Source: Neobacillus kokaensis (lineage in GTDB: Bacteria > Bacillota > Bacilli > Bacillales > Cytobacillaceae). From it: a DNA stretch of 64,000 nucleotides. Where the stretch lies: positions 189,190-253,189 of the forward strand of contig NZ_BNDS01000001.1 of assembly GCF_014656545.1 (NCBI RefSeq), read 5' to 3'. Shown piece by piece: positions 6,729-14,430 of this stretch. Within the stretch, counting starts at the first letter, position 1; every line of letters starts with the position of its first letter. Position numbers and translations under genes: made by a program. The notes beneath the pieces were generated by a model. It saw nothing but the letters and a program-made list of their open reading frames with translations, searched no databases and was not told where the DNA came from.

Positions 6729-8947
6729 TGAGAGTAAATAATGACAACTACGTATTGATTAATAACTTAATTGAACAGTTAAAAAAAGAAAAAAAACTTA
6801 CTTTTAAGCAATATAAGATTTTATTAGAAAAGGCTTATCCATTACTCTCTTCCAAAGAGGACAATATATACAATTTAGGTCTGTCTGTCATTTGTCATGT
6901 TGCAGAGAGTAAACCAAAAGATACATTTATTCAACAGTTGTTGTATGACTGTATAGTGGCATCAAGGGTATTTTTATATTCTGATATGTATGAAAAAATG
7001 GAAAAAGATTTTAAAGAAAATATTTCTACTTCATTTATGGATTTATTAAGCAAGGAATTTTATACGCTTGATACAGAAACAGTTTTAACGAGAGACCAAA
7101 AAAGATTATTTGACGATTTTCAAGCACATCGACGATTGGTTGTAAGTGCACCAACTTCTTTTGGAAAATCTCGAATTATCTCAGAAATTATAGCTCATAA
7201 CACTTATAGAAATATCGCAATTATATTACCAACTATTGCTTTGTTAAATGAAACGTATCATAAGTTTAAAGGGTATGATTATTTATTCGATTACAATTTT
7301 ATTATCTCAATGGCTCAACCAGTTACAGAAGAAAAAAATATTTTTATTTTAACTCCGGAAAAGATGGATATGATTTTGGATCAGTATCCTAATCTAGAGA
7401 TTGATTTCTTTACAATGGATGAAATCTATAAAATACAAGATGATTCTGACCGAAGCCCAATTTTTACACATTGTTTATATAGACTAACAAAAAAAAGAGC
7501 TGACTTTTATTTAATTGGACCTTATTTTGATGGATTTAGTAAGGAATTTTTAAAACAAACCGGTGCAGTATTTAGAAAATATAATGCTGAGATTGTTCAG
7601 AAGGATACCATTGATATTCATTCATTGCCATATAATGAATCTTATACAATTGAAAATATGACGTTTAAAAGGAGAAAAGATAAAGATATAAATTTATTTA
7701 ATGTTTTAAAGTCATTAAATGGTCAATCATTAGTTTATTTAGGGCAAAGAGGTAGAGTAGAAGGGAAAGCTAAAAAGATTTCACAATCCAGAGATAGAAA
7801 ATATGATACTGACTTGATATCTTATATAAAAGAAAATATTCATAGTGAGTGGTCACTTGCGGAGTTTTTAGAAAAAGGAGTAGCCTTCCACCATAGTGCT
7901 ATTCCAAAACATATTCAGACTGAAATAGTGGAAGCATTTAATAATGACCGAATTGATGTTTTGGTGTGTACTTCAACTTTAACCGAAGGAGTCAATACAT
8001 CAGCCAAAAATGTAATTATTTATGACAACTTTAAAGGTAAATCAGATTCATTTTTAAGTGGATTTGATGTTAAAAACATAAAAGGACGAGCTGGAAGATT
8101 TTTATCCCATTTTCTAGGAAGAGTTATCCTTTTAGAGAAAGTTACAGAAGAAAAAGATAAAGGAACCATTGAATTTAGTTATTATGATAATGAAGAGCTT
8201 GAAACTGAAGCAACTATTCAAATAGATAAGGAAGATTTAGTGGGAAAGAACTTGGAAAGAAGAAATATTGCTGAATCTGAATTAAATCGACAAAAGATTC
8301 CTTTTCACATAATTAAGGCAAATAAATTTATTCCTGTGTATAATCAAGTACAATTTATTAATTATCTAAGAAATAACCAACTATTATTATCGACAATGAT
8401 TTTTAAGGGGAGTTTACCCAATAAATCCCAATTGTCTACGATGGTTGGACTTTGTCACCAATATTTGTTTAATGATCGTGATGCTACAGATAGAACAATT
8501 TCGATAGGAAATTTGCAACGATTGACGAATTTTTATATTTACAGGAGTCCATTAATTAAAGAGTTGATAAGGGAACAAGATGGTAAGCAAATTGATACAA
8601 AAGTACGTACAACATTTTATTTAATAAGTCATTATTTTGAGTTTGCATTGCCACGATACTTAACAATATTTGAAAATCTATTTAATTTTGTGTACGAGGA
8701 GAAATATAAGAGAAAAGAAGGCATTAATTTAAAACCACTTATTACAAAGCTTGAATTTGGTTATATCAGTAAACATCAAATAGCTTTGAAAGAGGCTGGG
8801 GTGCCAGTAAATATTATAAGTAAAATCTCAGATAGATTTACTGACTGTGAAAACATAGATGATATAAGGTTAAAGATTAGTTTAGACGCTAAAGTTTTAC
8901 AAGGGTTAAGTTCTTTTGAAATAAAGATTTTGAAGAAGTATATTTAA
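6728..8947 (+). CDS. hamB: Hachiman superfamily 2 helicase HamB
   Basis: A 739-residue DEAD/DEAH-like helicase. Walker A APTSFGKS is at 141-148, Walker B/motif II is DEIY at 231-234 in place of DEAH, and the C-terminal RecA domain has TLTEGVNTSAKNVI and the arginine-finger motif KGRAGRF. These match HamB, which senses phage DNA damage or replication structures and releases HamA. It overlaps the ancestral hamA end (TAATG) with GAAGAGGTG ahead. The family pair and order hamA-hamB define type Hachiman. The gene itself looks intact. Confidence 0.9.
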   Translation: MRVNNDNYVLINNLIEQLKKEKKLTFKQYKILLEKAYPLLSSKEDNIYNLGLSVICHVAESKPKDTFIQQLLYDCIVASRVFLYSDMYEKMEKDFKENISTSFMDLLSKEFYTLDTETVLTRDQKRLFDDFQAHRRLVVSAPTSFGKSRIISEIIAHNTYRNIAIILPTIALLNETYHKFKGYDYLFDYNFIISMAQPVTEEKNIFILTPEKMDMILDQYPNLEIDFFTMDEIYKIQDDSDRSPIFTHCLYRLTKKRADFYLIGPYFDGFSKEFLKQTGAVFRKYNAEIVQKDTIDIHSLPYNESYTIENMTFKRRKDKDINLFNVLKSLNGQSLVYLGQRGRVEGKAKKISQSRDRKYDTDLISYIKENIHSEWSLAEFLEKGVAFHHSAIPKHIQTEIVEAFNNDRIDVLVCTSTLTEGVNTSAKNVIIYDNFKGKSDSFLSGFDVKNIKGRAGRFLSHFLGRVILLEKVTEEKDKGTIEFSYYDNEELETEATIQIDKEDLVGKNLERRNIAESELNRQKIPFHIIKANKFIPVYNQVQFINYLRNNQLLLSTMIFKGSLPNKSQLSTMVGLCHQYLFNDRDATDRTISIGNLQRLTNFYIYRSPLIKELIREQDGKQIDTKVRTTFYLISHYFEFALPRYLTIFENLFNFVYEEKYKRKEGINLKPLITKLEFGYISKHQIALKEAGVPVNIISKISDRFTDCENIDDIRLKISLDAKVLQGLSSFEIKILKKYI

Positions 8948-9293
8948 TAAATCCTATTTTTCCTGTTGATTTTAAAAATAAGCTCTTAATGTTTTGTCAA
9001 TATTAATCTTAGCCAGAGTGATTACTTCAAAAGTGAGCCACTTCATACTATTTTTTTACCATATTTAGGTTGGATGGGAAGTTTGGGTTATCTTGCCCCG
9101 AACCGTACCATAAGTAAATGAGGGTTTTTCGTTTCAAATTAATAGTATAGAACGTATATATATGTAAGTGAGTTTATTCTGAAGATAGCAACAGCACCAT
9201 CTCTGAGAAAAGTGTGAGAGGTGCTGTTGTGTTATTTTAATAGTTAAAGGGTACTAATAATTTGAAAACATTATTATACTGGGAATTGTCATA
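8948..9293. other. Intergenic between hamB and kwaB
   Basis: 346 bases between convergent genes. No gene is recognised; it holds one hairpin near 9188-9236. Confidence 0.6.
9191..9232. terminator. Hairpin between convergent defence operons
   Basis: AACAGCACC and GGTGCTGTT arms around an inner ATCTCTGAG...TGAGA, followed by TGTTATTTT on the plus strand. Likely terminator for hamB transcription, perhaps for both directions. Confidence 0.65.
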
Positions 9294-10232
9294 TTAAACT
9301 GTTATTTCTACGTCTCCCGAAATTAGCCGTTCAATAATAGTGTTATGAATAATGCCTACAAAAGTTTTGGCAGTATCAGGTGAAATCATGATTTCTTTTG
9401 TTGTATCATTGAAGCTTACTTGTAAACTTGGATCTAATCTTCCAACCGCTTCTTTAATTTTTCCGATAGAGTAGGTACTTTCTGAAGGTTGATATTTCGA
9501 TAGACGCCTAATAGCTCGTTTACTCATTTGAAGCTTTTGCTGTACGTCTTGTGAGCCCAATCCTTTGAACACATATTGATCAGAAGAAATTTTATATTCA
9601 CCAGCATTGAATTTATTTAACGTAGCTTGTGATTTTGCTTTTTGGTTTTCATTCAACGTCAACATGCTCTCAAATTTATTAACATCATAGACATATAATT
9701 TCCTTGTAGCACAATCGAGTTTAGCAGTAATCGTACTTGGTACTTGAATCCCTTTTGGAACAGTGAGCACTGATGAATTTTCATTAATATCGAAGTTCAA
9801 AACTAATTTATTTTTAATAATTGCATGGTTAGAAGCATGTAAGAAATATAATTCGTCGTTTGATTGGGCAATTATAAATTTGATGCCTTCATCTTCTTCT
9901 AAATTTTTGATTTCTCCTTGCTTTAAAGGGTTTTTTGAAAACTGAATTACTGATGGACAGTTTGGATTTAGAATTTCTTTTATTTTTTCTTTGAACGAAT
10001 ATAAATAACTATTTGTGTCAATATAGTCAAAGGTAATGTAATATGGAATATCATCAATTAGTGCATCACCATTCAGCTTTTCTAAATCGGAATCCGATAC
10101 AGATTTATTATTTAAATCTGATTCAAAGCATTCATAAATAGCAGTCCGCTCCTCTTTACCCGTCTGTAAGCTGTAAATTCGATGAAGATTAGCGTTTTTT
10201 GATGTACATACCCAGATTCTTATTAAATTCAT
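9294..10232 (-). CDS. kwaB: Probable Kiwa anti-phage protein KwaB (DUF4868)
   Basis: A 312-residue protein, close to the length of E. coli KwaB. The layout fits DUF4868: an N-terminal alpha/beta region, then short strands (NHAIIKNKLVLNF, LYVYDVNKFESMLTL) and a helical NEN-QKAKSQATLNKF segment. It follows a small polytopic membrane protein in the same direction with a 9-base gap, which is the kwaA-kwaB order. GTGAGGT precedes the ATG. In Kiwa, KwaA is the membrane sensor and KwaB the DNA-binding effector. The identification rests on remembered family features and neighbourhood. Confidence 0.72.
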   Translation of the reverse strand: MNLIRIWVCTSKNANLHRIYSLQTGKEERTAIYECFESDLNNKSVSDSDLEKLNGDALIDDIPYYITFDYIDTNSYLYSFKEKIKEILNPNCPSVIQFSKNPLKQGEIKNLEEDEGIKFIIAQSNDELYFLHASNHAIIKNKLVLNFDINENSSVLTVPKGIQVPSTITAKLDCATRKLYVYDVNKFESMLTLNENQKAKSQATLNKFNAGEYKISSDQYVFKGLGSQDVQQKLQMSKRAIRRLSKYQPSESTYSIGKIKEAVGRLDPSLQVSFNDTTKEIMISPDTAKTFVGIIHNTIIERLISGDVEITV

Positions 10233-10241
10233 ATTTTTACC

Positions 10242-10874
10242 TCACTTTTTATAAATGGTAATAAACGTTTTTGATTTTGCAGAATCACCTATTTGAAAAA
10301 CTTTAGTTTCTGATACAATATCTTTTTTGAAAATAAATATGTATTTTCCTTCTTTTGTTTTACAAAGATCCACACCCATTATGATAAGTAGGATATTGGG
10401 GAAAATGTCTGAACTTTTCATGATGAGAATGAAAATAAGGATTTGTAGTAATACGAAAACAACGATAGCTTCATTCAATGAATTTTCCATAATTAAAACA
10501 CCAGGAATGATGTTACCTAGTAAGAAGGAAATAACACTTCCATTAGATTCTTCTAAATTAGATTCGGAATATTGCGGTATTTCACTAGATGGCACTTCGT
10601 TACCGCGCTCTTTTATATAGTGTCTATATAAGCTACTTTTTAACAGGTATGCTAACGTGTTGATGATGATAAACAAAATAAGGCACAATAAATAAATATT
10701 AGTATCGAAAGCCATTTTAAATTTATCATTTATTTGTAGTAAGAATAGAAAGTAAGCTGGAGCCATTGCTGTAACATAATAAAGAACTTTATAGAAAAGC
10801 TTCGTTCCGTAAAACAAGTGCATCACATCCCTATTCTTTTCATTAAATTGAAACCTATGGGGAATATATTTCAA
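10242..10874 (-). CDS. kwaA: Probable Kiwa membrane protein KwaA
   Basis: A 210-residue membrane protein with about four hydrophobic segments (LYYVTAMAPAYFLFLL, IYLLCLILFIIINTLAYLL, and two in the C-terminal half around VISFLLGNIIPGVLI and AIVVFVLLQILIFILI). This fits KwaA, a four-helix protein. The TTG start at 10874 sits in the loop of a perfect 14-bp hairpin; ATG 10823 (193 residues, AGGGAT ahead) is a real alternative. It is 18 bases after hsdS and so is likely co-transcribed with the type I modification genes. Confidence 0.68.
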   Translation of the reverse strand: MKYIPHRFQFNEKNRDVMHLFYGTKLFYKVLYYVTAMAPAYFLFLLQINDKFKMAFDTNIYLLCLILFIIINTLAYLLKSSLYRHYIKERGNEVPSSEIPQYSESNLEESNGSVISFLLGNIIPGVLIMENSLNEAIVVFVLLQILIFILIMKSSDIFPNILLIIMGVDLCKTKEGKYIFIFKKDIVSETKVFQIGDSAKSKTFITIYKK

Positions 10875-10889
10875 TTATATTCCCCATAG
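10855..10889 (-). promoter_or_regulatory. Perfect stem-loop between hsdS and kwaA
   Basis: A 14-bp perfect inverted repeat (CTATGGGGAATATA) with a 7-base loop. The GGGGA ribosome binding site for the TTG start lies in the stem and the start itself in the loop. There is no T-run, so it is more likely an RNA processing or translational control element than a terminator. Confidence 0.6.
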
Positions 10890-10891
10890 AA

Positions 10892-12085
10892 CTAAATAAA
10901 CATTTGTTGCATGAACCATTTTTTTTGTTCTTGAAGTGATTCTAATTTTCGTTCTTCTAATTGAATTTTGGAATCTATTTTCAACAAGAATTCAGCTATT
11001 TTTTCTTGTTCTTTTATACAAGGTAAGGGAATTTTAATGTTTGAAAAATTCTCGTAGAATAAATATTCACGAACACTACCTTCCGTATTTTTAATAACGT
11101 CTCGATTAAAATAACTAGAGTGCATATAAGCTTTTAAATATGCATTTGATAATGTGGGTAATGTTTTAAAAATTACATATAGAGAACTGACTATCGCTAT
11201 GTCAGCTACATTTTGAAAGCCAAAAGATCCAACGTTTATTCGAGCAGGATTATAAGCAAATTCATTTTTATGGACTAACTTATATGCTTTAATATCAACA
11301 TCTGCATTTGAATAATTTTTTTCCCCTTCTAATGTGAATCCTTTTTTGTTACTGATAGCTGCAACGGGATATCTCATCCCTTCTGAATTTTTTTTACCAG
11401 TCTTTTTAGTTAACTTTCCAAGTTTGATTTTTTTCCATGCAGGATAATCGACCTTATTCTTCTCTTTAAATCGCAATTCCTGTTTGAATAACTTCTGCAT
11501 ATAACCTTTTTTCTGCTCCTTCAGTAAGTCGATTATTTCTTGTTGAAGGTAAAGTTTTCTATTGATGAAATTGAAAAAGTGAGCGACCTTTTTCTGTATG
11601 TCGTTTGATGGGAAATAAATCGGAAATTTTTCTAGATTTGATTTAGATAAACCTAAAACAGAGACACCCGTACCCATTCTCCAAACAAATTTTCGATAGC
11701 GATGTGTTTGAAAGATATTAATTAGATATTCAGGGATTACTTTTTCATTGTCTATGTTAAAACGATGTGTATGAAGTCCTGAAATAACAGGATTTTCAGT
11801 ATCATCTAAATAGCACACAGCTTTGCCCAAGTCCTTATAATCCTCAGACGCATCCGCTATTAAAATATCTCCGTAGCTAATTAATTGAAAATCTTTATTT
11901 TCAATTATTGTTGGTAAAATTCCATGATTTGTGATAACACTAGGGAGCTTTGTATGAATATCACCATAGTGAATATGTCTAACAAATCCTTCACCTTCCA
12001 TTTCCCTAGAGAAGGAGTAGGATTTTTGAAATGTAGCAATATCACCCAGAGTTGTTTCGATATGCTCATGGTTATGTTTAAACAA
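10892..12085 (-). CDS. hsdS: Type I restriction-modification specificity subunit HsdS
   Basis: A 397-residue HsdS with two target-recognition domains. Each ends in a helical spacer carrying the repeated motif (LLKEQKKGYMQKLF mid-protein and LQEQKKWFMQQMF at the end), the usual internal duplication that contacts two HsdM. Start is TTG 12085, three bases after the hsdM stop, with GGGAGTG ahead. It determines the recognised DNA sequence for both methylation and cleavage with HsdM and HsdR. The target sequence cannot be predicted here. Confidence 0.93.
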   Translation of the reverse strand: MFKHNHEHIETTLGDIATFQKSYSFSREMEGEGFVRHIHYGDIHTKLPSVITNHGILPTIIENKDFQLISYGDILIADASEDYKDLGKAVCYLDDTENPVISGLHTHRFNIDNEKVIPEYLINIFQTHRYRKFVWRMGTGVSVLGLSKSNLEKFPIYFPSNDIQKKVAHFFNFINRKLYLQQEIIDLLKEQKKGYMQKLFKQELRFKEKNKVDYPAWKKIKLGKLTKKTGKKNSEGMRYPVAAISNKKGFTLEGEKNYSNADVDIKAYKLVHKNEFAYNPARINVGSFGFQNVADIAIVSSLYVIFKTLPTLSNAYLKAYMHSSYFNRDVIKNTEGSVREYLFYENFSNIKIPLPCIKEQEKIAEFLLKIDSKIQLEERKLESLQEQKKWFMQQMFI

Positions 12086-12088
12086 GCT

Positions 12089-13642
12089 TTACACTCCCAA
12101 TTCTTTAAAGTATTTTTCTAACTCACGATCTACTTCTACCATTTCCTCATCGATTTCTTTCAGACGCTGTGCCACTGCTTGTAAATCCATTGGTTCTTCT
12201 TCTTCAAACGTATCAACATAACGAGGAATGTTTAAGTTATAGTCGTTTTCTTTAATTTCTTCTAATGTTGCTGTGTATGAATATTTATCAATAGTTTCAC
12301 GACTTAAGAATGCAGTGATGATTTTTTCAACGTGTTCATCTGATAAAAGGTTTTGATTCTTCCCTTTCTCAAATTCATGGGAAGCATCAATGAATAACAC
12401 ATTCTCATCATGCTTGCGACATTTTTTGAATGCAAGAATACACGTTGGAATGCTTGTACCATAGAAGATATTTGCTGGTAAGCCAATGACTGCATCTAAG
12501 TAATTTTTTTCTTCAATTAGGTATTTACGAATTGCTTCTTCTGCTGCACCACGGAATAGGACACCATGTGGTAAAACAACTGCCATTGTACCGTTATCAT
12601 CTAATTGATGAATAAAGTGTTGGATGAAGGCAAAGTCTGCTTTTGATTTTGGTGCTAGCTTTGCATAGGCACTAAAGCGCTCATCTTCTTTGAATTTGTC
12701 ATCCGCACTCCATTTCGCACTGTATGGAGGGTTCGCAACGATTGCTTCAAAACGTTGTTCCAAGTGTTGAGGTTCTTCTAATGTGTCGGCATTACGGATA
12801 TCAAAACGTTGATATGGAATGTCATGCAGCAACATATTCATTCGAGCTAAGTTGTATGTTGTCGATACTTTTTCTTGTCCATAGTATTTGTGTACTTTCG
12901 CTTCTTTACCTACACGAAGTAGTAAAGATCCAGAGCCACAAGCACCATCATATACATCTCGAATTTCTGATTTACCAGCAGTCACAATTTTCGCCAATAT
13001 TTTAGAGACTTGTTGTGGTGTATAGAATTCGCCAGCTTTTTTTCCTGCGTTTGCTGCAAATTGAGAAATCATATATTCGTATGCATCACCTAAAATATCA
13101 ATTTCTACATCATCTTGTAAAAATGGAATTTCTGCAATGTTGACAATTACTTTACTGATTAAATTTGTACGCTCCTTTACTGTTCGTCCTAAACGTGATG
13201 AGGCTAGATCCATATCGTCGAATAGATTTTGGAAATCATCTTGACTGTCAGTCCCTAAAGTAGATGATTCAATTGCTTTTACACCGTTTTGTAGCATCTC
13301 TACATCAAAGTTACCATTTGCTCCTTTTTCGATTTCCTCAAGGAAGTGTGAGAAGAGAAATTGAGGTTCTACTATATAACCTAACTCATCGATAAGGTAC
13401 TCTGCCAAGTCCTCCTTGTACTCTTCGTTTACCCATGCTTCTGCGTAAGAAATGTTATCGTCCTTAAGTAATTCGTTTGCTCGTGCCTCTACTTTTTCTG
13501 ATAGGTAACGGTAGAAGATTAATCCTAAAATATAATCCTTGAATTCGCTGGCATCCATTTGACCTCGTAAGTCATTTGCCATTGCCCATAATTTTTTATG
13601 CAATTCAGCTTGTTGTTGACGTTGTTTTTCACTTGATGTCAT
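12089..13642 (-). CDS. hsdM: Type I restriction-modification DNA methyltransferase HsdM
   Basis: A 517-residue N6-adenine methyltransferase: HsdM N-terminal helical domain, SAM-binding YDGACGSGSLL near 231-241, and catalytic NPPY at 304-307. AAGGAGG precedes the ATG. It lies between the half-size S gene and hsdS in a five-gene operon that includes the Kiwa pair. It methylates host sites to protect against HsdR. Confidence 0.95.
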   Translation of the reverse strand: MTSSEKQRQQQAELHKKLWAMANDLRGQMDASEFKDYILGLIFYRYLSEKVEARANELLKDDNISYAEAWVNEEYKEDLAEYLIDELGYIVEPQFLFSHFLEEIEKGANGNFDVEMLQNGVKAIESSTLGTDSQDDFQNLFDDMDLASSRLGRTVKERTNLISKVIVNIAEIPFLQDDVEIDILGDAYEYMISQFAANAGKKAGEFYTPQQVSKILAKIVTAGKSEIRDVYDGACGSGSLLLRVGKEAKVHKYYGQEKVSTTYNLARMNMLLHDIPYQRFDIRNADTLEEPQHLEQRFEAIVANPPYSAKWSADDKFKEDERFSAYAKLAPKSKADFAFIQHFIHQLDDNGTMAVVLPHGVLFRGAAEEAIRKYLIEEKNYLDAVIGLPANIFYGTSIPTCILAFKKCRKHDENVLFIDASHEFEKGKNQNLLSDEHVEKIITAFLSRETIDKYSYTATLEEIKENDYNLNIPRYVDTFEEEEPMDLQAVAQRLKEIDEEMVEVDRELEKYFKELGV

Positions 13643-13665
13643 AATAAGTTCCTCCTTAAGTTTAA

Positions 13666-14256
13666 TTAATTCACGTTGATACTTTGAATTAGTTTTTGTT
13701 GAATATATTGCTGTTGTAATTCGCGTTTTTCAGCCATTAAAGATTCTTGTCGCTTTTTCAACTGAGCGATTTTTCCTATAATTATTTGCTTTTGGATGGG
13801 TGGTAAGTCAATTTCTAAATCCTTTAAATGCGATAGCTTCAATAATGAAATGACTGTTCCTTCACTTAACACAGACAGTTGTTTTTGAACTGATGGATGT
13901 TCATTAAAGTACCATTCAAAGAAGGCTGAATCTACATCATTTGTTAATTGAATTTTGATAAAGTTATTTGTTAGTAATAACCTGCTATATTTCTCAGGTA
14001 ACAAAGCAACCTTTTGGGTATGTGTGTGTAAAATAAGACTATTTGTATCTGTTAGTAGTTGAGGTGTTAATTTTTCTTTTGGTACAATTATTTCAACATT
14101 TTTTTCATTTGATATACGATAAGAAAGTCCAAGGGTTTCGTTAAATTCTTTTAGTGAGAGCAGTTTGACTTTTGTTATCTCAACGTTGTTAGAGAAAGTT
14201 TCCAATCGATTCGCAAAAGCCCCTTGTGTAAATTGTGCAATTTGATGAAGTTTCAC
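13666..14256 (-). CDS. Half-size HsdS-like specificity protein
   Basis: A 196-residue protein with a single type I S target-recognition domain. LSHLKDLEIDLPPIQKQ is the typical end of a recognition domain, followed by one long charged helix. The GTG start at 14256 has AAAGGAGGG ahead. It stands first in the operon before hsdM. One-domain S proteins can dimerise or pair with HsdM to give other specificities, or may modulate the full HsdS. It is not a fragment of the downstream hsdS, since the sequences differ. Function is inferred. Confidence 0.8.
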   Translation of the reverse strand: MKLHQIAQFTQGAFANRLETFSNNVEITKVKLLSLKEFNETLGLSYRISNEKNVEIIVPKEKLTPQLLTDTNSLILHTHTQKVALLPEKYSRLLLTNNFIKIQLTNDVDSAFFEWYFNEHPSVQKQLSVLSEGTVISLLKLSHLKDLEIDLPPIQKQIIIGKIAQLKKRQESLMAEKRELQQQYIQQKLIQSINVN

Positions 14257-14268
14257 AACATCCCTCCT

Positions 14269-14361
14269 TTGATATTTTTTAATATATCAGTACTTGTAGG
14301 ATTTAGTATAATTGATATTTTAAAAAATATCAATGTTTTTGTATTTTTTGATATTTTTTAA
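14269..14361. promoter_or_regulatory. Operator-like repeats TTGATATTTTTTAA in the hsd-kwa promoter
   Basis: Three related units: 14269-14289 (TTGATAT...ATATCA), a perfect 22-bp palindrome at 14312-14333 (TTGATATTTT-AA-AAAATATCAA), and 14348-14361. The first lies just upstream of the ribosome binding site of the half-S gene. They look like binding sites for a dimeric repressor of the modification/Kiwa operon. No regulator gene is adjacent. Confidence 0.6.
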
Positions 14362-14368
14362 AATAACT

Positions 14369-14397
14369 AGAAAGAGCGCTGATTTAGCGCTCTTTCT
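14369..14397 (-). terminator. hsdR terminator
   Basis: A perfect 12-bp stem (AGAAAGAGCGCT) with a 5-base loop, 34 bases beyond the hsdR stop. It separates hsdR from the downstream modification operon. Confidence 0.85.
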
Positions 14398-14430
14398 TAA
14401 TAAATAGAATTTAATGGAAAAATATGGTAA

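Noticed and set aside
8995-9130. Possible IS21-like remnant in the hamB-kwaB gap
   Set aside because: Only vague resemblance, no terminal repeats or transposase motif.
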